Origin: Diploptera punctata
Taxonomy: Eukaryota > Arthropoda > Insecta > Blattodea > Blaberidae
Direction of reading: 5' to 3'
Length of the DNA stretch: 64,000 nt
NCBI GenBank assembly: GCA_030220185.1
Contig: JASPKZ010009680.1
Location: 1-64,000 of the forward strand
In this document: positions 1 to 8,924 of the stretch, piece by piece
How the letters are laid out: each line of letters begins with the position of its first letter
Numbering within the stretch: position 1 is the stretch's first letter
Made by a program: the position numbers and the translations under genes
Notes under the pieces: model-generated
Told to the model about the DNA's origin: nothing
What the model saw: the letters and a program-made list of their open reading frames with translations, nothing else
The model's database searches: none

Positions 1-97
1 AGCCGTACGTGCTGTTGACAGTCCGTAACATGGGTAACAATGCCAATTATATTATACATTAATTAGGCTACGTAAAAGTATATTAATTATACAATAT
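1..97. other. unassigned left edge
   Basis: AT-rich sequence with no recognisable coding potential. Its first 30 bases resemble a stretch near 57865 (tacgt, then gttgaca, then tccgta), so it may be an old repeat end. Confidence 0.3.
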
Positions 98-109
98 AGC
101 CTCTGTTAG

Positions 110-833
110 AATTAGGACTGGAAGTAAATATCAATAAAACTAAATATATGGTCACACATAGAAATGCATTTTATAATGGAAATGGACAGCTAATGACAAA
201 TGAGGCAAATTTTGAGGAAGTGGCTGAATTCAAATACCTAGGAACAATAATCACAAACAGAAATGAGATGCACAAATAAATTAAACATAGACTAAATTCT
301 GGAAATGAGTGCTATTATGCATTGCAGAGACTTTTGATGTCCCAACTCCTTTCAAAAAACGTTAAACTGAAAATATATAAAACTATTATTCTACCAGTTA
401 TATTATATGGGTGCGAAACATGGACTCTTACTTTAAGGGAGGAAAGGAGATTACAAGTATTTGAGAATAACGCACTTAGGAAAATTTTTGGACCAAAGAG
501 AGATGAACAGACAGGTGAATGGAGAAGACTACATAACAATGAACTACATGTTCTTTATAGGAAGCCAGATATAATCAGAACAGTTAAGTGTCGTAGACTG
601 CGATGGAGAGGACATGTTGCGCGTATGGGGAATGAAATACGTAGGAAGGCCAGAGGGAAAACGCCCAGTTGGTAGACCAAGAATGAGGTGGGAGAACAAC
701 ATTAACTATGATTTGAGGGAAGTAGATTATACAGGGAATGATTGGAAAGCATTAGCTCAGGATAGGGATGTATGGAGAGCTTATGTCCGCGCGGCCATGA
801 ACCTACGGGTTCGATAGTGCCAGTGAGTAAGTA
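110..833 (+). mobile_element. RTE-like LINE, 5'-truncated copy a, with target-site duplication
   Basis: This is the 3' end of a non-LTR retrotransposon. Forward translation gives the part after the RT catalytic core: EFKYLGTIITN, then YGCETWTLTLREER, GHVARMGNE, GRPRMRWENNINYDL and the C-terminus WRAYVRAAMNLRVR with its stop near 815. The 3' end is a short GTAA run. The 12-base sequence agcctctgttag flanks it exactly (98-109 and 834-845), as expected of target-primed reverse transcription. An in-frame stop near 277 and a frameshift near 640 show it is dead. It is the reference copy for about ten fragments in the window. The clade is a judgement from the C-terminal motif set. Confidence 0.9.
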
Positions 834-845
834 AGCCTCTGTTAG

Positions 846-1204
846 GGTCTTAACTCCTTTTAACCATTTTTAGGACCTACAGGATTCATACTTCCGTTCC
901 CGAGTATAAAACGAAAAAAATACTCTAATATTTTCCAATTAGGAAGTAAGCGAAAAAAAAAATTGTTTAAAACTTATAAATCCGGGCCCTAAACTTACAC
1001 ATGTAAAATAAATTATAACCTACTGAACATATGGACAAATTTTGATGACTAAATTGTAGATTTTAATGCATCTATAAATAAAAACCAAATAAAAAAATCA
1101 CAGTAATTACGACACGGGACTCTCGGTTTTGCACCTGTCGATCTGAGTCCGCGAACCTCGAAACCAGAGTAGAGCATGATGACAACTAATACCGGAACCC
1201 ATAT
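846..1204. other. unassigned AT-rich interval
   Basis: No gene, tandem array or clear inverted repeat seen. A weak tRNA-like stretch may lie at 1100-1170, too degenerate to call. Confidence 0.4.
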
Positions 1205-1215
1205 CGTCTATAGAT

Positions 1216-1535
1216 CCATCCATAGCAATTCTGCCCGAGGGCAGGTCTTTCACTGCAATCATGGCATTTTCATGCTATGCTTTGCTGCTTTATTAGGGAA
1301 TTGTAGGTGTGGTAGTTTCCCGTTGCTTTCCACGCCGGTGAAGGATGATGATGATGGTGATGATGGCCGGATGATTTTCGGGAACCATTGGGCCCTAAGC
1401 TTCGTGTCATTTGTCTTACAGGTGAGGAAAAACCCCGAAAAAAAAACTCACTCAGAAGCCTGTCCCGACCGGGAATCGAACCCGGGCCTTCTGCGTGAGA
1501 AGGCAGGACGCTACCTCGAGACCACAGCGGTGGAC
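1216..1535 (-). mobile_element. SINE-1 with tail A
   Basis: A tRNA-derived SINE on the minus strand. The head, at the right end, reads CCGCTGTGGTCTCGAGGTAG (A-box region), then a B box in GGTTCGATTCCCGGTCGGGA. The body includes GTGAG then GGTTTTTCCTCACCTGTAAG (with small changes in this copy), a CAT-rich stretch, and tail A ending CCTGC..GGGCAGAATTGCTATGG. The 11-base cgtctatagat occurs at 1205-1215 and 1536-1546 as a perfect TSD. A 122-residue open frame here is accidental. Confidence 0.92.
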
Positions 1536-1546
1536 CGTCTATAGAT

Positions 1547-2182
1547 AAGACATTAATAAAAATAAACTTTAACTGAAGACAAATACTGAACAAAGGGAAC
1601 ATGGTATAGTTTATAGGATACAACCAACATTTCTAATGGCTAGAACTATGTTGTTAACCCTTTTGGATACATCAGTTGGTTAAATTAATTTAATATTTTA
1701 AATAAATCAGAAGAAAACGAACAAAAAGAAACCACTTAAATGTGTGTCTAATTATGCAATATACATAATAATAACAGTTACACAATATTCCGTTTTCACT
1801 GTGGTCCGCCACATTCAAATAACTAACAGATGAAATTTGTGTTTTACCAATTTAAGGGTTAAAGAAGAATGGAACAAGAAAGAAGTGTGATTACTAATAA
1901 AAAAGTTGCATTCTTTAAAATTGAGGGACCAAATCGAATTGAGATATCTAGGCCTATAGATCAGATATTGTTTTGGGTTGTTCGGTTCGATTTGTGATTT
2001 TTGCGGGGGGCGTAACCTCATACTCCCTATAGAGTCGGCGCCGATGGCACAAAAGAAAAGAATAATTACAAGTAGTTATATGGATGTTTATTTAGTTAAT
2101 TTGAGGGGGTGTAATGTGTGGGTGAAAGGGGGGTTCCTGTTTACGCGCATGTGCAACACGGGGCGCTAGCAGTGCATATGGT
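1547..2182. other. unassigned interval upstream of the exon
   Basis: AT-rich to about 1960, then richer in G. The stretch 1650-1730 (gatacatcagttggtt onward) recurs with changes at 5220-5285, so it is an old repeat. No upstream exon was recognised. Confidence 0.4.
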
Positions 2183-2253
2183 AATATAAGCCCGCGGGCT
2201 GAACGCGTCTGGCCACGTACGTCTCAGAAAGCACAAGCGACTTGCGTTGTACA
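2183..2253 (+). promoter_or_regulatory. putative core promoter and 5' UTR
   Basis: A TATA-like tataag at 2185-2190 sits in a short GC- and CpG-rich island (gcgctagc, cccgcgggc, acgcgtc, cacgtacgt) that contrasts with the AT-rich surroundings. A possible initiator, tctcag, follows at 2222-2227, about 40 bases after the TATA-like motif and so slightly far. The sequence before the ATG, ttgtacaATG, has A at -3. The transcription start is inferred. Confidence 0.5.
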
Positions 2254-2338
2254 ATGAGAACGCACTTGTTAGTCCTGGCTTGCGGCCTCATCCTATTGGC
2301 CCAGCTCGTCACTGCCGGCCCATATCTAGACGACAGAG
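2254..2338 (+). CDS. first coding exon of a secreted peptide or protein (partial)
   Basis: The ATG at 2254 opens 28 codons plus one base. The translation is MRTHLLVLACGLILLAQL followed by VTAGPYLDDR: a short basic N-terminus, a hydrophobic core at residues 5-19 and a likely signal-peptidase site after VTA. The exon ends at g|gtgagt (2338/2339), an excellent U2-type donor, giving a phase-1 intron. Read through, the frame stops near 2374 after about 40 residues. No matching exon 2 is recognised in the window. Small secreted proteins and neuropeptide precursors often begin with a signal-peptide exon, but nothing here identifies the mature product. Codon and CpG use differ sharply from the flanking DNA, which supports a real gene. 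A fortuitous open frame cannot be excluded. Confidence 0.6.
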
Positions 2339-2975
2339 GTGAGTTCTGTCACTCATTTATTAGGAGGCTTTAACTGCGTCGTGTTGTAGGGGCAGATTAT
2401 TTATTTTTTTATCTCTGAATAAAAACTAATTTACACGCTGACGTAACTAGAATTGTTTATGAGTTATATCATGTTTTCTTTTTGAGTTCGCGATCGCATC
2501 AGACAGAATCTACTTCTTGGCATTTCACATTACACAACTTCCACTATTCTAATTTCTATACTGTCCCTATCTCTGGAACTCCTTAAAAGATTTAGAAGAT
2601 GCCGGGCATTAACTTATTTTAAAAGAAAATTATATATATATTTGATAAAGAATAATCTCGAATTTTCTTAGAGTTAATGGATTAATTTATTGTTTTAAAA
2701 CTATTAGTAATAGTTGGTTGGATGAAACCTTTTTTTCTTATAATAATATTAATTTTGTATCTTTCTTTCTTTAATATCTTAATGATAGTTTCTATTATTT
2801 TCGCTTCTCTTATAATATTAATTTGATTACTTCAAATTTTAGTTTAATTTGTGTAAATTCGTTATATTTACTTATAATAAGTTATTAAGTTGTAATAGAA
2901 GCTTTCTGTACTAATATTTTTTCACTACTAATAAAATTCATGATAAGATTCCGTTGAAGTATTAAGTCATATTAG
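2339..2975. other. putative first-intron sequence
   Basis: AT-rich DNA beginning at the gtgagt donor. It contains a possible LINE remnant listed separately. No acceptor followed by a plausible exon was found. Confidence 0.4.
2560..2675 (+). mobile_element. possible degenerate LINE C-terminal remnant
   Basis: Broken translation shows WNSLKDLEDAGH, then in another frame FKRKLYIYL. This recalls the WN-LP...FK-LK-YL ending of many CR1- or jockey-like reverse transcriptases. Several frame changes are needed, so the call is weak. Confidence 0.3.
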
Positions 2976-3311
2976 TAAAATATGAATAAAATTGTAAAAT
3001 AGTCACCTTATAGGTCCGTCTCCTCAACTTAAAATGTTTTAACACTCTGTAGGCCTTTCGGTACTAGTCCCATCATCAGCAGAATAAAGTAGGTCTGTAT
3101 TAGTTGAATGTCATTCAGAATGTTTTAACACTCTGTAGGCCTTTCGGTACTAGTCCCATCATCAGCAGAACGAAGTAGGTCTGTATTAGTTGACCTACTT
3201 CATTCTGCTGATGATGGGACTAGTCCCGAAAGGCCTATAGAGTGTTAAAACATTTTAAGTTGAGGAGACGGAGCTATAAGGTGACTATTTTACAATTTTA
3301 TTCGTATTTTA
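2976..3311. repeat. 336-bp foldback palindrome
   Basis: The left end (taaaatatgaataaaattg) is mirrored at the right end (caattttattcgtatttta). The arms share the sequence around ggcctttcggtactagtccc and acactctgtagg. The left arm holds two partial copies of the core (about 3035-3115 and 3118-3195); the right arm holds one (3190-3280). The core contains a CTGATGA...GAAA motif listed separately. Related sequence occurs at 52262-52412. Confidence 0.85.
3208..3235 (+). other. hammerhead-ribozyme-like core motif
   Basis: CTGATGA (3208-3214), one T, a perfect 5-bp hairpin GGGAC-TA-GTCCC (3216-3227), GAAA (3228-3231), then GGCC. Order and spacing match the CUGAUGA / stem II / GAAA core of hammerhead ribozymes, which are known from Penelope-like element ends. 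Two inverted copies near 3053-3082 and 3139-3168 carry one mismatch in the stem. A cleavage strand with stems I and III was not established. Confidence 0.35.
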
Positions 3312-3336
3312 CTTTTTTTTCACCGATTGAGCAGAA

Positions 3337-3338
<2 letters not shown>

Positions 3339-3404
<66 letters not shown>
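3339..3404. repeat. (ATT)n microsatellite
   Basis: About 22 uninterrupted ATT units just after the foldback element. Confidence 0.97.
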
Positions 3405-3950
3405 GTCATTGTTAAGGAGAAGGCCTTAAGACTTTAACTCTGCTATTTAAGTAAATTATCATTATATTTTATTTTTATTAATTTACTTCTTATTTAAAAA
3501 CAAGTCTATTTAATTTATATTGTAAACTATATAATTATTTTATGAACACAAAGACATAAGTAACATTTATAAAGAGTTGCTTTAACATAACAAGGGCAAA
3601 TGCCTGTAACATCTTTGGGTTTATCCATCGTGTCCTGTGTTTCTATTGTTCTTTTATCATGATTTTACAGAATTTCACTGATATCATTTTAATTATATTA
3701 TGAAATGAATCCTGGTAATAAAATTCCAACCCAGTATTTGTCTTGAAGGCTGAGGAAAACCGTAAATGTAAACACAATCACGTTGCTAAGTCATGGGATT
3801 TAAGTTCGGACCTTCCGAATGTAAAAGTCTCAAATTACATAGTCGCACGGTTAGGCCCACGATTTTCATTTAGTAATAATAAAGTGTATGCCTGTGTGAT
3901 TAGGCTAAAATAATAAACATTTACTATTGTATTTGAAGAGAATAATTATA
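3405..3950. other. unassigned AT-rich interval
   Basis: No coding potential or clear repeat structure seen. Confidence 0.4.
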
Positions 3951-4024
3951 CGCTCAGACCGGAACTTGAACCCGGGACCCTTGGTTCTCTAGACCAAGTG
4001 CTCTACCAACTGAGCTACCTGAGC
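3951..4024 (-). pseudogene. tRNA-like sequence (tRNA pseudogene or isolated SINE head)
   Basis: On the minus strand it folds as a cloverleaf: acceptor GCTCAGG with TCTGAGC; D arm GCTC-AGTTGGTA-GAGC; T arm CCGGG-TTCAAGT-TCCGG. The anticodon arm is two bases too long (six pairs, loop CTAGAGA), which would present AGA. It has no long variable arm, which a real tRNA-Ser(AGA) needs, and no close downstream T-run. The stems are well preserved, so it is either a young pseudogene or the head of a SINE whose body is missing. Confidence 0.6.
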
Positions 4025-4342
4025 AAGTACCGATCTAAACGCAAATCTTTCTCTATATACATTGTAATTGTACGAAATCAATAATAAAAAAAATTTACTA
4101 TTGTGTTAATAAAAATCAATAAACATATTACAAGATTATTGGTTAAAATAATCGTAAACAAAATGTATAAATAGAAGAGTTTGAGATTCATATTCCATCT
4201 CCGACCAATCTCACGAGATTTTTCCTTGTTTTTTTTTTTTGTAATTATCAGAATTCAACTTATCGAATTCATATTTCTATAACATTATTACTATTAAGTT
4301 AGTGAACGTCTATACAAAAAAATTACAGAAGTGCCCAAAAAA
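4025..4342. other. unassigned AT-rich interval
   Basis: Nothing recognised. Ends at the left arm of the next foldback element. Confidence 0.4.
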
Positions 4343-4631
4343 AACTTTTTTTTACAAATTTGATATTTCACCTCCTTGTGAATGAATTAAAAACTGATAT
4401 TTTGCAAGGTATATATGGATATATGAAAGAATATTTTCCTTAATTTTTTTTTAAAGTAGAATAAATCATTGTTTTCCTTTATATAATATATAATCAAAGG
4501 AAATGAATGATTTATGTCTACTTAAAAAAAATACAAGTAAAATATTCTTTCATATATCCATATACCTTGCAAAATATCAGTTTTTAATTCATTCACAAGG
4601 AGGTGAAATATCACATTTGTTAAAAAAAGTT
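4343..4631. repeat. 289-bp foldback / MITE-like palindrome
   Basis: The arms mirror each other across an AT-rich centre near 4487: cttttttttacaaatttgat...tttcacctccttgtgaatg on the left is answered by cattcacaaggaggtgaaa...atcacatttgttaaaaaaag on the right. About 130-bp arms with few differences. No coding content. Confidence 0.88.
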
Positions 4632-4645
4632 AATATAATATATAA

Positions 4646-4910
4646 TCTGACCAGCCTCACGAGCTAGTGGTCAGTGTTTCTAACTACAGTTCATGAGGTC
4701 CCGGGTTCGATTCTCGGTCAGACCATAGGAATTTTTTCTTAAAGGGAATTATTCCTGTGGTTTCCTATGGTCTGAAATTTAGGTTAAGTTTAGGTTAAGG
4801 ACTCTCCTGGCGCTTCATTATCATTTATCAGCCATCATATCACCGGGGTAACGTAACTCCGCCTTCAAGGTGCCCCAACCTAAGAAATGGATTACAATTC
4901 TACCAAAATC
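4646..4910 (+). mobile_element. SINE-2 (tRNA-like head, tail B)
   Basis: The head has an A-box region around GAGCTAGTGGTCAGTG and a B box in GGTTCGATTCTCGGTCAGACC. A SINE-2-specific body (ATTCCTGTGGTTTCC, then AGGTTAAG) follows. Tail B then reads GGACTCTCCTGGCGC, a CAT-rich stretch, CATCATATCACCGGGG and GCCTTCAAGGTGCCCCAACC. Ends just before an (AT)n run at 4913-4934. It abuts the foldback at 4343-4631. Confidence 0.88.
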
Positions 4911-4934
4911 AGGATATATATATATATATATATA

Positions 4935-5550
4935 ATTTATCGTAAAGGAGTTTAAATTCGCATAAGGGCATTTGCATAATACAAATATGTTCAATAATAA
5001 ATTAACAAATTACAATCAATTTAATAATTTTAAGGGGAGGAAAAAAAGGGACTGCAGCTGAAGTGAACTAAAACAAAACAACATAAGTCATATATCATCT
5101 TATGGAATCCAAATTAGTTGTAACTTTTTTGTTGTAAAATTATCTGTAGGGATTAAAAATGCCTGAACCGTTATAAGAAGTAAAAAGTTACAATTAACCC
5201 ATAAATTGGCAATATATCCTATATGATACATCAATTGGTTTAATTTATTTAATATATTTAATAAACATAAGATAACGAACGAGAGAAATACTCCCTAGCC
5301 TTCGGATGCCCTAATAGCGTCGGTGTCGAAAAAAACAAGAGTTAACCAAGTGAGGTTAGATAGTAAAGTTAAAAGAGTGCAAAACACAAGTAAATGGAAT
5401 AAATGTTTTGCACAGCTTGGGAACCATGTGTATGGCGACCACATTTCATTAAGGAAATGTGATTTATTTCCTAGAAGCATGCATTTTTCAACAAGATTTC
5501 ACATGTTAATCCAATAATACTAGCTTGTATGGTAAATAAGATTTGTTTAC
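4935..5550. other. unassigned interval
   Basis: AT-rich. 5220-5285 matches the repeat at 1650-1730. Overlapping open frames at 5295-5517 have no recognisable family and are probably chance. Confidence 0.4.
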
Positions 5551-5554
5551 CAAT

Positions 5555-5821
5555 GTCACCAGGTTTTTATTTATGCCATTCCTGGTATCTCTCCTGGCAT
5601 TGGGGAGCATGGAAGATGGAGTTACGTTACCCCGATGGTATGTTAAGTGATGAATGATAATAATGATAATGAAGCGCCAGGAGAGTCCTTAAGCTTAACC
5701 TAAATGAAACTATGGGCGAGCAGAGGAATGATTAATTATTTTTAAGAAAAAAAGCATGTGGTCTGTCCGGGAATCGAACACAGGACCACACGAACTGCAG
5801 TCAGAAGTTTTGACCACTGGC
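5555..5821 (-). mobile_element. SINE-2, diverged copy
   Basis: Tail B is on the left (tctcctggca, ggagttacgttaccccgatg, agcgccaggagagtcctta). The tRNA-like head is on the right, with its B box in gggaatcgaacacagga. More diverged than the copy at 4646. Confidence 0.82.
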
Positions 5822-6039
5822 CCATAATTATAGGTGGTAAATACGAATATAAAATTGTGCAAAGTATTATCATATTCTTGAAATAATTCTAGTAAACCCA
5901 TACAGCAAATGCTGAGAAACATTAATTTTGTAAGCAGTATGTAATATTAACAATATAAGGTTTGCAGGACACCCTTATAAGAAGGGAAAACAAAGAAAAA
6001 CAGGAAAACGTAGGCTAGTAAAGCTGCAAACATAGGATA

Positions 6040-6587
6040 ACACTGAGCAACAAAAAATAAACTTTTTTTTTTGTCTCAGAAAGAAAAATATACGATTCTA
6101 ATAGTATTTTTTCTCCTGAATTAAAATATGAATCGGTTTTTCTCCATCACGCAAGGTTTCGGAGAGACAGGTTTTTTATAATTTCAAACATTTTAATATT
6201 TTCTACATTCGTAATTACACAATATTCGAATATTCGGACTCACCTAGAAAGTAAGAAATGACGATTTTCTGCTATATTTCGCCTGTGGAGCATCCCTCTT
6301 GATGGTCCAACAATAATGGGCCAACATATTAGAATTCCATTTGCCTTGATATCTCTTTTCCATATCTGAAATCCCCTGATGAAAGTGTTCCCCGTGCTCA
6401 TCGCTCAATGGACAAATGGACGAAAAAACGTTTATTAAAAAATAATTATTTAAATCCATTAATTGAAATTCAAATAAAAAACTGTGGGCGATGGAGAAAT
6501 TCAGAATACACATTTGAAAACACGATAAAAAACTGCAGTAAGTACAACTATTGGTACTCATGAGACAAAAATCATGTTGACCACTGT
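6040..6587 (-). mobile_element. TIR element carrying a transposase-like C-terminus (copy 1)
   Basis: The ends are imperfect inverted repeats: ACACTGAGCAAC at left and, reversed, ACAGTGGTCAAC at right. On the minus strand, about 6410-6244, it encodes SDEHGEHFHQGISDMEKRYQ then GKWNSNMLAHYCWTIKRDAP and a stop. This EHGE-FHQ-I--ME-RYQGKWN--ML--YCW block is a tail I recall from repeated arthropod ORFs; I cannot name the superfamily with confidence. The matching copy at 52425-52986 is similar along its whole length, so the unit moves as one. It lacks the rest of any transposase and looks non-autonomous. Confidence 0.7.
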
Positions 6588-6764
6588 AATCAATGAGAAA
6601 GAAAAGTATTTTAATGTGTTTGTGTCTTTTTTTTTTAATTATAGCCTCTGGTTTACTTTCTTTCGTTTATTAACCCATGCTATATTTAAGGCCTTTTTTA
6701 AACACTGTTTTTCCTTCTTGTTTTTACCTTTCGTTTTAAAACTTTACTTTATTCTCACATATAA

Positions 6765-6893
6765 ATACAAGGACAGGATACACACCCAGACCCAAGGTAG
6801 AGATTTAAAATTCCCTATCCCGCCGGGAATCGAACCCGGGTCACCGGAGTGAAAGGGAGGGACTCTACCGACTACGCCACGGCGACAGACAGT
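6765..6893 (-). mobile_element. SINE-6 head region
   Basis: On the minus strand it reads CGCCGTGGCGTAGTCGGTAG (A box), then GACCCGGGTTCGATTCCCGG (B box). A short body continues leftward to about 6765. The only member of its type seen here. Confidence 0.7.
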
Positions 6894-7168
6894 CTTAAAA
6901 TAACATTACGACCAATTTGTTTACAAAATTAATAGCTATTCATTCACCAAAAACGAAATATTTAATTTATAATCAAATGAAAAAATCTTTCATTTATTAT
7001 TTGTTTTGTACCATCTTTTCCAACTGTTTTTGTATCGCTATCATGTTTCAGTCGATCGCAACCACAATATTATCGTATATAACTTCTTTCCGTTAAACTT
7101 GGTATTCGTTTTGCTATTTTATGAAGCTAACATTGCTGTTTGTATAAGTAGAGAACATTTAATTATAA
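6894..7168. other. unassigned interval
   Basis: AT-rich; no recognisable feature. Confidence 0.35.
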
Positions 7169-7169
7169 C

Positions 7170-7214
<45 letters not shown>
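7170..7214. repeat. (AT)n microsatellite
   Basis: Uninterrupted TA repeat directly preceding a SINE-1 copy. Confidence 0.97.
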
Positions 7215-7218
<4 letters not shown>

Positions 7219-7540
7219 CACCGCTGTTGTCTCGAGGTAGCGTGCTGCCTTGTCACGCAGCGGGCCTCGGTTCGATCCCCGGTCGGGACAGTTTTTCTGG
7301 GTGAGGTTTTTATCGGGGTTTTTCCTCACCTGTAAGACAAATGTCAGGAAAACTTTAAGGCCCAAACAGTCCCCGAAATCATATGGCCATCATCATTATC
7401 CTTATCATTGTCATCATCCTTCACCGGCGTGAAAAGCAACGGGAAGCTACCACACCTACAATTCCCTAGTAAAGCTGCAAGCATAGCATGAAAATGCTAT
7501 GATTGCAGTGAAGGACCTGCGTTCGGGCAGAATTACGAGT
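7215..7540 (+). mobile_element. SINE-1 with tail A
   Basis: Head TCTCGAGGTAGCGTGCTGCC, B box GGTTCGATCCCCGGTCGGGA, body GTGAGGTTTTTATCGGGG, then tail A through GAAAATGCTATGATTGCAGT to GGGCAGAATTACGAGTAC. It lies between two AT-repeat tracts, so the TSD is hidden in AT repeats. Confidence 0.92.
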
Positions 7541-7602
7541 ACTATATATGGATATATATATATATATATATATATATATCCATATATATATATATATATA
7601 TA
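7541..7602. repeat. AT-rich microsatellite with palindromic ccatatat/atatatgg
   Basis: TA repeats bounded by atggatatat and atatccatat. Direct continuation of the AT tract interrupted by the SINE. Confidence 0.9.
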
Positions 7603-7617
7603 GTCTATGTTACCAAT

Positions 7618-7850
7618 GGCACCAAGGCTGTCTTTGACATTTGTGGTATTCTCTCCTGGCATGTCGGAATTGTAACTCACTTCTTAAGTTGGGGTGCCTG
7701 GAAGGTGGAATTACGTTTTCCTGATGATATGATAGGTGATGTTTGTGAAGAATGATAATGAAACACCAGGAGAGTCCTTAATCCTGAATCTACGAGTAAC
7801 CTAAATCCAGACAATGGGCGACCACAGCAATAATTCCCTGTTTTTTTTAG
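7618..7850 (-). mobile_element. SINE-2, partial
   Basis: Contains tail B (tctcctggcatg, ttggggtgcctggaaggtgg, accaggagagtcctta) and part of the SINE-2 body (gcaataattccctg). The tRNA-like head is missing at the right. Confidence 0.78.
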
Positions 7851-8284
7851 AAATGTATAATAGGAATAGACTTAATTCTCTCACCGCTGTTCTTTCATTG
7901 AGTAGAATTATTAGAATTATCTATGGATTAGTAGATTATGAGAGACAATAGAGATTTGACAAGATTTTAAAAATGATCACATTGTTGTTATGATTATTCT
8001 TTGTTATCATTCCGATCACCCACAATTTGGTTTTTAAAATATGACATTATTGTTAGGATTTCTTTTGTTTCGTTCCATATAATAGGAATTGTGGAAAAGA
8101 ACAATGCTCTCGAATTATTAGCCTTAAATTGAATTGAATTGAATTGAGTTAAAATTTGTCAATACGCAGAATCGAGTAATTTATAACATAGGGAACTTTT
8201 TATAATTTCAAAAATTGATTTGTTTCCATAGATATGGGAGATTTAGGAGGTGTCACAGATTTCATACATCTCAACTATTTTTTA
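7851..8284. other. unassigned interval ending in short AATTG repeats
   Basis: Ends of unknown origin. A short ttgaattgaattgaattga run at 8128-8148 could be the tail of an old retroelement. Confidence 0.35.
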
Positions 8285-8465
8285 ACGCAAAATGATGTGT
8301 GAGGTTTAGTGGCTAACATGCTCGCCTATGGGTTCGAGACACGCAGCTTTAAATCCCATAGAGGGCGGTAGATTTTATGGGACATACAAATCCTACTTTG
8401 GAAGGAAATAGAGCTGTGGGTATCTTGTATAAATTTATGGCACATAAAAGCAGTTGAAGTCTGAA
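8285..8465 (+). mobile_element. SINE-7, degenerate
   Basis: tRNA-like head (gtttagtggctaacatgctc, then aaatcccatagagggcgg) and a body containing atttatggcacataaa. The same body motif lies in reverse at 57598-57760, which supports a dispersed family. Confidence 0.5.
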
Positions 8466-8924
8466 ATAAGTTGTGTGTCTAGTTATAATAGGGAAAGAAA
8501 TTTAAAAAATGGAGAAATAGAAATTCAATATTAAACTGAATAACTCTAAGTCTACAGCATAATATATATACTTTTTTATAATTTTTCATGTTCTTGGACT
8601 TTTTTTTTCGAGAAGGTTTGATTGCCATCGAATAGGGTGGCATTACATTATTCAAATTATAATACGAAGATAATTGTAAAATATATTTAATAAAATAAAT
8701 AGTAATGCAGTGAATTTTTGTAATAAAATATATTTCATAAAATTTAATTTGCAAATTGAGATATATTATTTTTTAATAAAATATTTCATTAGTTTGAAAC
8801 AAAAATAATGATGATAATTTCTTTGTAAATTATATGTTTCTACCATAATAACATTGTTTTATTTATGGATAATTGAATTTATATGTTTATTAAAATCATT
8901 TGAATTTTATAACATACCAGCTGA
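8466..8924. other. unassigned AT-rich interval
   Basis: Very AT-rich with several TTAATAAAATA stretches. Nothing recognised. Confidence 0.4.

Noticed and set aside
3951..4024. Functional tRNA-Ser(AGA)
   Set aside because: The anticodon arm is two bases too long and the Ser-specific variable arm is missing. No close terminator.
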